Notes: generated from the sequence alone by a model not told the origin. A stretch of DNA of 34,907 nucleotides from Pyrinomonadaceae bacterium (GCA_013812905.1 JACCSP010000114.1:1-34907); one strand, 5' to 3'; positions 1 through 9,258 are shown, counted from the first letter of the stretch. A program made the numbers and translations.

Positions 1-1009
1 ACCCTTGACCTCGCACTTGCGTCACCTCTGGTAACTCAGCGATTCGGTGACGCAAGTGCGCTTCCACCTCTTTTACATTTTCCAACATTGAATCGTTTTC
101 GATCGCTTCGAGCGTTGCGGTGACAGCTGCCATGGCAATCATGCCACCGCCAAAGGTGGTGCCCAGGTCATTCTCTTTGATTTGGGAGGCAACTTTCTCA
201 GAAGCCAGGCACGCACCTACGGGAATACCGCTACCGAGCGCTTTGGCAAGCGTGATTACGTCTGGAACAATTCCACCGCCCGCTTCACTGCCGGCAAAAA
301 ACCACTCACCCGTGCGGCCGACGCCTGTTTGAACCTCGTCATAAATCAACACGATCCCCCGGTCGTCGCACAGTTTTCTCAGGTCACGAAAGAACGCGGG
401 CGTGGCAATGCGCACGCCGGCCATCGACTGAATCGGTTCCAGCATAATGGCTGCGACGGTTTCGTCCGCCACCTTTCGAACCGATTCTATGTCGCCAAAC
501 TCAGCTTGCAGATGACCCGGAACATTTGGCTTCCCTAAGTCTCGATACTTTCCCAGAAAGGTGGCGCTGATAGCGTCGGCAGTGCGTCCATGAAAACCGC
601 CCGAGAAGGTGATTACGTTTTCCCGGCCCGATGCGAGGCGAGCCATACGCATGGCGTTCTCATTAGCCTCCGTTCCAGAGTTGCAAAAGAAAACTTTAGT
701 GAGCGACTCCGGGGCAATCGAGATAAGTTTCTCCGCGGCTCGGGCGCGCACGTCGGAATAGACCAGGTTTGAGTAGAAGAGCAGTTTTTCCGCCTGCTCG
801 GCTATCGCTGCTACTACATGCGGGTGCGAGTGGCCGGTTCCGGCGACGGCGTGACCTCCATATAGGTCGAGATATTTCTCGCCATCGCTGGCGTAAAGCC
901 AAACGCCTTCACCACGCTCCGCGACGATCGGCATCTTCTTGTAGGTCGCGAGTTGAAACCGATCTTCTAGCGCGCCGACTTCTGCTTGTGGTCCTGGTTG
1001 GGCTTCCAT
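1..1009 (-). CDS. argD: Acetylornithine/succinylornithine aminotransferase (class III PLP aminotransferase), 3' end cut by window edge
   Basis: My reverse-strand translation from ATG at 1009: MEAQPGPQAEVGALEDRFQLATYKKMPIVAERGEGVWLYASDGEKYLDLYGGHAVAGTGHSHP...FFCNSGTEANENAMRMAR...FHGRTADAISAT...IYDEVQTGVGRTGEWF; open to window start. Adjacent to argC. Confidence 0.93.
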   Translation of the reverse strand, partial: MEAQPGPQAEVGALEDRFQLATYKKMPIVAERGEGVWLYASDGEKYLDLYGGHAVAGTGHSHPHVVAAIAEQAEKLLFYSNLVYSDVRARAAEKLISIAPESLTKVFFCNSGTEANENAMRMARLASGRENVITFSGGFHGRTADAISATFLGKYRDLGKPNVPGHLQAEFGDIESVRKVADETVAAIMLEPIQSMAGVRIATPAFFRDLRKLCDDRGIVLIYDEVQTGVGRTGEWFFAGSEAGGGIVPDVITLAKALGSGIPVGACLASEKVASQIKENDLGTTFGGGMIAMAAVTATLEAIENDSMLENVKEVEAHLRHRIAELPEVTQVRGQG

Positions 1010-1110
1010 TTGAACTCAATAGATCCAGAGTAGAGCCCGCGCCAGGCTATATGCTTTGGCCACGCTTCGCGGGCTCTAAATCCAATTGTCCGACACTGAA
1101 ACATCCCCGT

Positions 1111-2145
1111 TCACGGATTGGTGCCTATCAGGATCAGACCTGCTTTTTCATCGAGGCCGAACATCAGATTCATGTTTTGTACCGCCTGTCCCGCCGCACC
1201 TTTGACGAGATTATCCAAAGCAGAGAAGACCACCAGCTGACGCCCACGTGTGGCAAAACCAAGATCACAGAAGTTTGTAGTCTTGACCCAGTTGATATCC
1301 GGGGATTCCTTCACGATCCGGATAAAGAACGAGCCCACATAGAATTCAGTGAAGACGGAGCGTACTTCGTCTTCACTCAACTCTTGTTTGGTTTCGATAT
1401 AGATGGAAGCAAAAATGCCGCGCGCGACCGGAAGCGAATGGGTCATGAAAACAAGTTCGCTGTTCCAGTTTCCTACCGCCCGCAGCTCCTGCTCAACCTC
1501 CGGTTCGTGCTGGTGAGTAAAAGGCTTATAGGCGTAAAACGAATTCATTCGTTGAGGATGATGCGTATTCGCTGCTGCTTTTGCGCCAGAGCCGGAAGAT
1601 CCTGTTTTAGCGTCCACGACTACGCGACCTTGGATAAGGTTTCCGGCTACGAGCGGTGCCAAGCCGAGCAAAACTGCAGTTGCAAAGCATCCGGGATTGC
1701 TAATCAGTCGGGCGTTCCTGATCGCGTCGCGGTTTATTTCGGTGAGACCGTAAATAAACTCCGCTTGAGCCTCCATGGCCGTGTGCTCACAGCTATAGTG
1801 CCGCTCAAACTCGCCCTGGTCCCGCAGCCGAAAGTCGCCGGAAAGATCGATCACCTTGACGCTTGTCGGCAGACGCGGTGCAATCCTCATCGCCTGTCCA
1901 TGGGGCAACGCGAGAAATGCACAATCGAGATCAGTCAGGTTGTCCAGATCCTCAGGCACGTTGCCGAGCTTCAAATCCGTCAGTCCTTGAAGGCTTCGAT
2001 GCACTTCGCTCACTGGTTTTCCAGCGTGTTCGTTGGCAGTTACGAAGGCAATCTCGGCGTTCGGGTGCGGCAGAAGAATGCGTAGCAGTTCGGAGCCCCC
2101 ATAACCGGAGCCGCCGAAAATTCCCACTCGTATCCTGCTCGTCAT
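1111..2145 (-). CDS. argC: N-acetyl-gamma-glutamyl-phosphate reductase
   Basis: 344 aa; MTSRIRVGIFGGSGYGGSELLRILLPHPNAEI Rossmann motif, SNPGCFATA active-site Cys motif. Confidence 0.96.
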   Translation of the reverse strand: MTSRIRVGIFGGSGYGGSELLRILLPHPNAEIAFVTANEHAGKPVSEVHRSLQGLTDLKLGNVPEDLDNLTDLDCAFLALPHGQAMRIAPRLPTSVKVIDLSGDFRLRDQGEFERHYSCEHTAMEAQAEFIYGLTEINRDAIRNARLISNPGCFATAVLLGLAPLVAGNLIQGRVVVDAKTGSSGSGAKAAANTHHPQRMNSFYAYKPFTHQHEPEVEQELRAVGNWNSELVFMTHSLPVARGIFASIYIETKQELSEDEVRSVFTEFYVGSFFIRIVKESPDINWVKTTNFCDLGFATRGRQLVVFSALDNLVKGAAGQAVQNMNLMFGLDEKAGLILIGTNP

Positions 2146-2299
2146 TATTACAGACCTTTCAACCTGCTCGTTATCATCATCAAACTCTCACTTGAGCCCG
2201 GTCCGTGCGAAACTCCACACGCCAGCAGCATCTACGGAGCAGCGGATCTTCTGTTGTCGGCCGCCGAGATGAAAAAACCCGATAAGGTGAAACAAGCCG

Positions 2300-2425
2300 A
2301 TGCTCAATCGTTATTCCCCCTTTCCCTTCCTTGCCCTGGAGATAACTTTGATCGCTATTGGTGCTACCGGACAGCGCACGTTTATCTACGTGGGCATCGT
2401 CTTTTTTGTCCGGCGCTGGCCATGA
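2300..2425 (+). CDS. Possible small membrane protein (41 aa) MLNRYSPFPFLALEITLIAIGATGQRTFIYVGIVFFVRRWP
   Basis: ATG at 2300, stop TGA 2423-2425. One hydrophobic helix followed by a basic tail, in an otherwise empty gap between argC and the P-loop gene, opposite strand. Below the ORF-track length cutoff. Confidence 0.35.
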   Translation: MLNRYSPFPFLALEITLIAIGATGQRTFIYVGIVFFVRRWP

Positions 2426-2447
2426 TGCGCAAGCGCCGTAACCACCA

Positions 2448-3548
2448 TTAAGCGACAGCCGCCACGCCCGCGACTTCTACTCTCGCCTTAATTAGTTCGA
2501 ACAGAAGGCCGCCGTTGCGCTTGGCATTTGCGGCTGGAATGCCAAATTCGTTCACAATATAATCCTCGCCCATTTGTGAATCCGTTACCGACCCGGAAAT
2601 TACATCAATTTCAATTCCGCGTTTGCGCAGCAGCGCTATGCCGCCCCAAGCCCCCACGTAATCCGAAGCGCAGAAGATGATCGCAGCGGTTGCCGCCCGC
2701 AATTCAAGGTCATCAAAGACCGACTCGACTGAATAGCCGCCCAGAATTCCATCACCCAATTCAATTACAATCAAATCAGGCGTGCTTTCATTAAGCTTGA
2801 AAATGATCGCTTTGGCGACCGGAGAGAGATCGCCCGCATCTACGGTGGAGGGAAGACCGCAATCGAGAAAACTTGCCGTCGCGATCGCTCCGTGGTCTGC
2901 CATGTTCAACGTGTCGCGCAGACAGGCCACTCCGGAGAGTTTGCCGGCGGCCACGCGCAGGCCGGCGCGAGTGGCCTGCTTTATTAGTTCTGCCGCGGCG
3001 TAGGTCTTGCCGCTGTTCATGCTAGTTCCCGCCACCATCACGATTGGTGCCGTCTCACCCAGATTTGCGCGCAGTGGTAACGCGAGATCCGCAATATTCA
3101 GGGCGCGCCCGTCTTCATCGCACACTACACCGATCACTTCAACTTTGATCGCGTCGCCGAGGCTGGAGTGATGTCCCGTGCAATAGCCGATGACTCCGCC
3201 CAGGCTTAGCAGGTGAAGTTGATCTCCGGCATTGACAGTCGGAGGCACATCACCAACAAACCCTTTCAATGCCCGTCGTCGTCCCAGGACGCCAATGATC
3301 ACGTCGCCCGGATTGATCTTGGCCAGCCTTCCGGTCGGCAGTTCGAGCATGTTGTAGGTGGCGCTATCGGTTAGAGTGCGCACGGCGATAACGTCACCAG
3401 CCTGCGGTGCTCTACTAGAATTCGTGATGGCAACCGTACGCGCAAGAGCAAGCGGTGAGGTGGCCGAGCCAAGCTTGTCGGCTTCGACTATTCGGACGAC
3501 CGCGTAGTGCGTGGCGTTGGTTTCGATGGTTTTGTTGGTTTCTTTCAT
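2448..3548 (-). CDS. Uncharacterised P-loop NTPase-type protein in arg cluster
   Basis: 366 aa; Walker-A-like GTSMNSGKTYAAAEL, later DLIVIELGDGILGGYSVESVFDD; starts immediately after the argG stop codon and is co-directional with argG and argC. Confidence 0.85.
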   Translation of the reverse strand: MKETNKTIETNATHYAVVRIVEADKLGSATSPLALARTVAITNSSRAPQAGDVIAVRTLTDSATYNMLELPTGRLAKINPGDVIIGVLGRRRALKGFVGDVPPTVNAGDQLHLLSLGGVIGYCTGHHSSLGDAIKVEVIGVVCDEDGRALNIADLALPLRANLGETAPIVMVAGTSMNSGKTYAAAELIKQATRAGLRVAAGKLSGVACLRDTLNMADHGAIATASFLDCGLPSTVDAGDLSPVAKAIIFKLNESTPDLIVIELGDGILGGYSVESVFDDLELRAATAAIIFCASDYVGAWGGIALLRKRGIEIDVISGSVTDSQMGEDYIVNEFGIPAANAKRNGGLLFELIKARVEVAGVAAVA

Positions 3549-4751
3549 CTACTTGTTACTTCTGTTTCGCTGTCGCAATCTCAGGGCATTCAATTTTATG
3601 AACCCTTCCGCGTCGCGCTGGTTGTAGACTGAATCAGACTCGAAGGTCGCCAGTTTTTCGCTGTAAAGCGAGTAAGGCGACCGTCTTCCGACCGTGAAGG
3701 CATTGCCGCGATAGAGCTTCACACGAACCTCGCCGGTAACTTTTCTTTGCGTCGCGTCAATCATCTCGCGCAACAACTCAAACTCTGGCGCAAACCAGAA
3801 TCCGTAATAGACGCTCTCCGCAAATTTCACTCCCAGGGAATCGCGTAAATGCATCACTTCGCGGTCAAGCGTAATCGATTCGAGCGCCCGGTGTGCGGCC
3901 ATCAGAATAGTCACTCCGGGAGTTTCATAAACGCCGCGTGACTTCATTCCCACAAACCGGTTCTCGACTAGATCCACCCGGCCGATACCGTGCTCACCAC
4001 CCATCCTGTTCAAAGTCTTGAGCAGAGAAACCGGATCCATCTGCTGACCATTGACGGCCACCGGTTCGCCTTTGTCGAATGAGATTTCGACATACTCAGC
4101 CTGATCCTTCGCATTTTCCGGAGACCTCGTCAGCTGAAAGATATTCTCCGGCGCCTCAGCCCAGGGATCCTCGAGAATGCCGCCCTCGTAAGAGATGTGC
4201 ATGAGATTGCGATCTGTCGAATATGGCTTCTCGTGAGTTGCTGTGACGGGAATCTTATGTTTCTCGGCGTAAGCAATCAGATCGCTGCGCCCTTTAAACT
4301 CCCATTCACGCCAGGGAGCTATCACTTTGATGTCGGGTTGGAGGGCGTAATACGTCAACTCAAAACGGACCTGATCGTTGCCTTTGCCGGTGGCGCCGTG
4401 GGCCACCGTATCTGCGCCCTCCTTGCGCGCGATCTCGATCTGGCCTTTGGCGATCACGGGACGCGCGAGGGATGTGCCCAGTAAATAAACGCCTTCATAA
4501 ATTGCGTTCGCCTTGACGGCGGTCCAGACGTATTCGCGGACGAACTCTTCGCGCAAATCTTCCACGTAGAGTTTCGAGGCGCCCGTTGCGAGCGCCTTAG
4601 CCTCCAAGCCGTCCATTTCTTCACCCTGGCCAACGTCAGCGCAATAGCAAACAACCTCGCAGCCGTATTGCTGCTTCAGCCAGCGCAGCATGACGGACGT
4701 ATCAAGCCCACCGGAGTATGCCAGCACTATCTTTTTAGGTTTCTGTGTCAC
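3549..4751 (-). CDS. argG: Argininosuccinate synthase
   Basis: 400 aa; [45 protein letters not shown] signature. Confidence 0.98.
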   Translation of the reverse strand: MTQKPKKIVLAYSGGLDTSVMLRWLKQQYGCEVVCYCADVGQGEEMDGLEAKALATGASKLYVEDLREEFVREYVWTAVKANAIYEGVYLLGTSLARPVIAKGQIEIARKEGADTVAHGATGKGNDQVRFELTYYALQPDIKVIAPWREWEFKGRSDLIAYAEKHKIPVTATHEKPYSTDRNLMHISYEGGILEDPWAEAPENIFQLTRSPENAKDQAEYVEISFDKGEPVAVNGQQMDPVSLLKTLNRMGGEHGIGRVDLVENRFVGMKSRGVYETPGVTILMAAHRALESITLDREVMHLRDSLGVKFAESVYYGFWFAPEFELLREMIDATQRKVTGEVRVKLYRGNAFTVGRRSPYSLYSEKLATFESDSVYNQRDAEGFIKLNALRLRQRNRSNK

Positions 4752-4760
4752 CGTTCCTCA

Positions 4761-4839
4761 AGTCGGGAGTCTGGAGTCGGGAGTCTAGAGTCTCAGAGCC
4801 GTGGCGTCTTCTTGACTCCTGACTAGAGACTCTCAACTC
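4761..4839. repeat. Heptad-based inverted repeat (agtcggg/agtctgg... and gactcct/gactaga...)
   Basis: AGTCGGGAGTCTGGAGTCGGGAGTCTAGAGTCTC followed by GACTCCTGACTAGAGACTCTCAACTCC; imperfect reverse complements, between argR and argG. Confidence 0.75.
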
Positions 4840-4840
4840 C

Positions 4841-5253
4841 TTATCCAAACAATTCCCAAACCTTCTTAATCGCGGCCCGCTGTGCTTTCCGGTCATTGAC
4901 CGCTATAAAGATCGTATCCTCGCCGGCGAGCGTTCCCACAATCTCCTCGATCGCCGCGCCGTCGATGTTTACGGCCACGGCAGATGCCAGCCCCGGCTCA
5001 GTGCGCGCCACAATAAGACTCTCGCCCGCCATATTGAGACTCAAGAGTCCTCGCGCGGCGGCTCCGTTTGCGCGCGGCACGGTATAGTGCCCGTGATGTT
5101 TTACAACGCCCAACTCCTCCAGATCGCGGGACACACTCGACTGCGTTGCAGGTAACCCTGCTCTTTCCAGAAATGATCTAAGCTCTTCCTGCGTGCCAAT
5201 AGGCTTGGCCCGTATCAAACTCAGAATCCGCCTTTGCCTCGTCTCTTTCTTCA
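4841..5253 (-). CDS. argR: Arginine repressor
   Basis: Starting at internal Met: MKKETRQRRILSLIRAKPIGTQEELRSFLERAGLPATQSSVSRDLEELGVVKHHGHYTVP; ArgR winged helix and C-terminal EEIVGTLAGEDTIFI. The track ORF start at 5284 translates through the operator-like sequence, so 5253 is the likelier start. Confidence 0.93.
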
Positions 5254-5258
5254 TTCTT

Positions 5259-5299
5259 GTTATGCATTGTACTTGCATAAACAATGCATAGATGCATAA
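5259..5299. promoter_or_regulatory. Putative ARG boxes (ArgR operator) in argR/argH divergent region
   Basis: ttatgcattgtacttgcataaacaatgcatagatgcataa: clustered TGCAT half-sites in inverted arrangement directly upstream of the inferred argR start. Confidence 0.65.
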
Positions 5300-5404
5300 A
5301 CTAGCATGGCGGATGCTTTTGCGTCAAATATTGGAGCAGGTCAGGCTCCGACCTGAACCGGGAGCAGTACAGCCTGTGTGAAAACCAAAGAGGGCCTGCG
5401 GTGA

Positions 5405-5614
5405 TTTGCAGTTGGGAAGTGTGGCCTGCCCCGCTCGAGCGCCAACGGAGCGAATGGATGGGCAACGGGCATATCGTGGAGAATGCAAGAGTCTCCTCAT
5501 TGAAAGCACTGGATCCGAGCGGTGAGGATGCAAGTGGAAAGCTGGATTAACCAGTCGCGCTGCTGGCGCTCGAGCGGGGGCAGGCCACCTTTCCCAACCT
5601 GCAAGTTAGCGGGG
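5405..5614. repeat. Composite element with ~50-bp imperfect terminal inverted repeats
   Basis: Arm 5405-5453 (tttgcagttgggaagtgtggcctgccccgctcgagcgccaacggagcg) is largely the reverse complement of 5555-5606 (tcgcgctgctggcgctcgagcgggggcaggccacctttcccaacctgcaag). Confidence 0.7.
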
Positions 5615-5713
5615 CTGAGCTTTGGGGATCGCTGAGTTTTGACACACTCGCCGCGCTGCTAAACTGAGTGGACCCCGCGGTGACATGAGGACGCGAGATA
5701 ACAGGAGGAGCGG

Positions 5714-7102
5714 ATGGACGATTCCAAGAACTTGTGGGGGGGCCGATTTACCGGCGAAGCGGATCGCGGCTTTGTTGATTTCAACCGCTCGTTTGGTTTC
5801 GACCGCAGATTGTTTGCGGCCGATGTACGCGGCAGTATCGGGCACTGTAATAGCCTGGCAAGTGCGGGAGTACTAACTGCGGAGGAGGCGACGAAGATTA
5901 AGAGTGGCCTCGAAACCATACTTGAGCGCGGTATCGCCGACGCCGGCTATTTCGACCCCACTGAATTCGAGGACGTCCATTCCTTCGTGGAGTCGCGCCT
6001 GGTGGAGCTGCTAGGGGACACGGGACGAAAACTGCACACCGGGCGCAGCCGAAACGATCAGGTCGCTACAGATCTTCGGCTTTGGATGCGAGGAGCCGTA
6101 GACGATCTGCTTCAGCGCGTGGTTGCCGCTCAGGAGGCTTTTTTGGATCTGGCTGAGTCGCACGTCGGCGCCGTGCTTCCCGGTTACACACATTTGCAAC
6201 GAGCACAGCCCATACTCTTCGCGCATTGGTGTCTGGCTTACTTTGAAATGCTGTCGCGTGATCGCGAGCGGCTGGCGGATTGCCGCAAGCGCGTGAACGT
6301 ATTGCCACTGGGTTCCGCGGCGCTCGCCGGTGCCTCTTATCCTATCGATCGTGAATCCGTCGCGCGCGAGTTAGGCTTCGACAGCGTGTCTCGCAACAGT
6401 ATTGATGCGGTGAGCGATCGTGATTTCTGCGTGGAGTTCGTGGGCGTCTGTTCGCTCATCATGGTTCACCTCTCGCGGCTGGCGGAAGAAGTCATTGTCT
6501 ACTCGACCACTGAATTTGGTTTCTTTGAATTAAGTGACGCGGTGGCCACCGGCTCCAGCCTGATGCCGCAAAAGAAGAATCCCGACTCGATGGAGCTTGT
6601 GCGTGGCAAGGCCGGCCGCGTTTTTGGCCACGGGACCTCCCTGCTGGCAATGCTCAAGGGCTTGCCCCTCGCATACAACAAAGACATGCAAGAGGACAAA
6701 GAGGCGGTCTTTGATTCCTTTGACACCGTCCGCGCTTGTCTGGGAGTCACCGCGACGGTGCTGCGCAATCTGAGCATCAACGAGGAGCGCACCCTCGAGG
6801 CGGCTTCAACGGGGTACATGAACGCCACGGAGCTGGCCGATTATCTCGTACGTAAAGGCATGCCTTTTCGCCAAGCGCACGAGACAGTGGGAAGAATTGT
6901 CGTGCGCGCCATCGCACGAGCAGTTGAATTGCAGGACCTATCACTTGAGGAATTGCGGTCCTTATCGACCCTGATTGATGAAGACGTTTTTGCAGTACTT
7001 ATATTGGAACGGACGCTTGAGACAAAGTCACAAACTGGGGGCACCTCTCCGCAACGCGTTACTGATGCTCTGGCTGCAGCCCGCCGGTCATTGGCAAGCT
7101 AA
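5714..7102 (+). CDS. argH: Argininosuccinate lyase
   Basis: 462 aa; MDDSKNLWGGRFTGEADRGFVDFNRSFGFDRRLF, signature GSSLMPQKKNPDSMEL. Confidence 0.98.
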   Translation: MDDSKNLWGGRFTGEADRGFVDFNRSFGFDRRLFAADVRGSIGHCNSLASAGVLTAEEATKIKSGLETILERGIADAGYFDPTEFEDVHSFVESRLVELLGDTGRKLHTGRSRNDQVATDLRLWMRGAVDDLLQRVVAAQEAFLDLAESHVGAVLPGYTHLQRAQPILFAHWCLAYFEMLSRDRERLADCRKRVNVLPLGSAALAGASYPIDRESVARELGFDSVSRNSIDAVSDRDFCVEFVGVCSLIMVHLSRLAEEVIVYSTTEFGFFELSDAVATGSSLMPQKKNPDSMELVRGKAGRVFGHGTSLLAMLKGLPLAYNKDMQEDKEAVFDSFDTVRACLGVTATVLRNLSINEERTLEAASTGYMNATELADYLVRKGMPFRQAHETVGRIVVRAIARAVELQDLSLEELRSLSTLIDEDVFAVLILERTLETKSQTGGTSPQRVTDALAAARRSLAS

Positions 7103-7363
7103 TGTGCAGGCCACTGAAAACAAACACGATCGACGAAGCCGCACGAAATGCGTTAATTCGAGTTACTGCGTGTAACGGAATTTTAGAGAGGGAGGAGGAG
7201 ACGTGTTGCCTGGTCTGGTGGCCGTTTGCCACGACGCTCGAAAGAGCTGATACATTGGAAGCTACTGACCTACACACTTACGCGCCTCCACTCTACTCGA
7301 CGAATCGTGCTTGCTGTTTCTTCTAATCTTATCGGCGTAATCTGTGGATAGTATTCAAGCTTG

Positions 7364-7436
7364 AAGCGGGGACAGGGCCCGCCTTCCTGACTGCAAATGA
7401 GCGGGGCTTGAGCTATCTTTTTGGGGATCGCTGAGC
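7364..7436. repeat. Copy of the gcgggg(g/a)cagg...cc(g)cctt family
   Basis: gaagcggggacagggcccgccttcctgactgcaaatgagcggggcttgagctatctttttggggatcgctgag; resembles 5571-5637, including identical ggggatcgctgag. Confidence 0.6.
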
Positions 7437-9173
7437 GTTTAATGTTTTTGCAATAACCGCAACCGCGGCGTGATCCACCAAATAAACATCCGCCGCCGGC
7501 ACACCTCCAAGCGCAATCTGGAACGCAGGAGCAACTGTTTGTTTTAAGGCGGAGAGGAGAGCGTCGTTGCTGAAATAGCGTCGCCCTCGCGCGTCGATCA
7601 GAAAGTCGCCATCGCCTAATTGTTTCAGCGCCGCCGGATCCGAAAGCGAAATAAAAACCAGATCAGAGCGACCAACGCGCTCCGCGTAATACGCGGCCAG
7701 ACCAGGCGTTTCCGTCGCCGCGCTCGCTCCGGGTTTGGCGCGACTGGCAATCTCCGACATCACGTCCCGCATACTTGCGTCGTAGAACTCGTCGTGAGGA
7801 AAGAAAGAGCCCGCTTTGGCGATGCCGCCGCCGAGAACATTAGTGTAGAGCCGAAAGTACGGAGCCCCGCCCGCTGAGGCGGCGATTGAAAAGAGCACAA
7901 TTGACAGTGCCAGAGCCGGCCTGAGATAAACGAGGGCCCGTTCGCTTGAAAGCAGTAGTGCGAGTTGTTGCGCTATCCAACGGGCTACAAACTGCACCCC
8001 GACGGCCGCGGTGATTAATACAGCTGGCAACACGCTCGTAAAGTAACGTGTAAATTTCCCGCCCACGAACACGAAGCTCATGATCCAGACAAACAGCCAG
8101 AAGAGGACGAAGTAGCGCCCGTCGCCGAGCTTACGGCGGAAAAGCAAAGGTAAACCCGCCACGAATGCGACGACTGTCAGAACGGGGAGTTTGACCGCAA
8201 GGAAGACGACATACAGGTACCAGGGGGTACCCGCCAGCCAGTCAGTCATGCGGTGGCTATAAAGCGAGCCCATGAATTCATAACCGTCGTGCCCAATTCG
8301 TTTCTGTCCGGCGAAGATTCCCATTTCCCGCCATGTAGCCGGCAGCAGCGCGGTCGGGCTGAGCAGCAAAAACACCGAGCACATTATCAGGATCACGATC
8401 AGAAATTTTTTCTTGCCCAGCCGCCAACGGGTTTCCGGAATGGCCTGAAACATCCAGTAATAGCAAATACTGACCGTAATAAGTTGAGGAAGATATTTAG
8501 ACGCCATCATTGCCCCGAAGCAGGCTGCCGTGGCCCAGTAATATCGTTCCGGCCGGACGACAATCCCACCGCGGCTGCCGCGCTGGAGACCCGATTCAGA
8601 CTCCGCCACGCGTTGACCGCGCAACCAGAAAATGTTGGCCAGCAGGAAGAAGAAGAGCAGAAACGTGTCTTCTTTGGCAATGCGATTGAAACCGATCGCT
8701 TGGGGGTCAAAAGCCCAAAGCGCCGCGGCGAGCAACGCCACCTCCGCACCGAACAGCTCCGCGGCGAGCAGATAAATAAGAACTACGGTAAGCGCGCCAA
8801 AGATCGTGCTGGGTAGGCGCAGGGTCGTTTCCACAGGAAGATGTAAGGAGGAGTCTGGACCGGCGACGTTATTGTTCCACTTCTCGAAGACGAAGACGCT
8901 GGCCGTCTGCAGAGCCTTCATCAGCATCGGATGTTCGCCATTAGCTGCCGTTAATCCGTTTTGCCGGTAATCGGCAACCGCGTTGAGTTTGTTCAGTTCG
9001 TCTTCGCTGAGGCCTTCCGCGCTTAGGCCGGAAATGCGGAAACCCAAACCTGTCAGCACCAGCAAAGTGAGAGTTGCGATAACCAGCGTCCGACTGGCCA
9101 AAAGCACCCCTCTCTCGGCAAACAAATCCGGCCGCAGGCCCGCCGTAACTATTGCTTCCGCTTCCGCCGCCAA
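7413..9173 (-). CDS. Multi-pass membrane glycosyltransferase, PMT/ArnT (GT39/GT83-like) family
   Basis: 586 aa; many hydrophobic segments; GLSEDELNKLNAVADYRQNGLTAANGEHPMLMKAL (acidic residues in first loop), PSTIFGALTVVLIYLLAAELFG. Confidence 0.8.
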   Translation of the reverse strand: MAAEAEAIVTAGLRPDLFAERGVLLASRTLVIATLTLLVLTGLGFRISGLSAEGLSEDELNKLNAVADYRQNGLTAANGEHPMLMKALQTASVFVFEKWNNNVAGPDSSLHLPVETTLRLPSTIFGALTVVLIYLLAAELFGAEVALLAAALWAFDPQAIGFNRIAKEDTFLLFFFLLANIFWLRGQRVAESESGLQRGSRGGIVVRPERYYWATAACFGAMMASKYLPQLITVSICYYWMFQAIPETRWRLGKKKFLIVILIMCSVFLLLSPTALLPATWREMGIFAGQKRIGHDGYEFMGSLYSHRMTDWLAGTPWYLYVVFLAVKLPVLTVVAFVAGLPLLFRRKLGDGRYFVLFWLFVWIMSFVFVGGKFTRYFTSVLPAVLITAAVGVQFVARWIAQQLALLLSSERALVYLRPALALSIVLFSIAASAGGAPYFRLYTNVLGGGIAKAGSFFPHDEFYDASMRDVMSEIASRAKPGASAATETPGLAAYYAERVGRSDLVFISLSDPAALKQLGDGDFLIDARGRRYFSNDALLSALKQTVAPAFQIALGGVPAADVYLVDHAAVAVIAKTLNAQRSPKR

Positions 9174-9258
9174 ATCTACGCTCCTCTACGCCGCTGACAA
9201 GGTTGTCCAACAAAACCTGAAAGGTTAGCGTGAATGTTGGTGGCATGCAACCCACCGC

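Noticed and set aside
769-2085. 438-aa plus-strand ORF
   Set aside because: Antisense to argD/argC, which have clear family signatures; composition looks like shadow translation.
2254-2451. 65-aa plus ORF MSAAEMKKPDKVKQ...
   Set aside because: Sequence looks random; the overlapping 41-aa frame is more protein-like.
5324-5533. 69-aa minus ORF MHPHRSDPVLSMRR...
   Set aside because: Lies in repeat DNA; likely a spurious repeat-encoded ORF.
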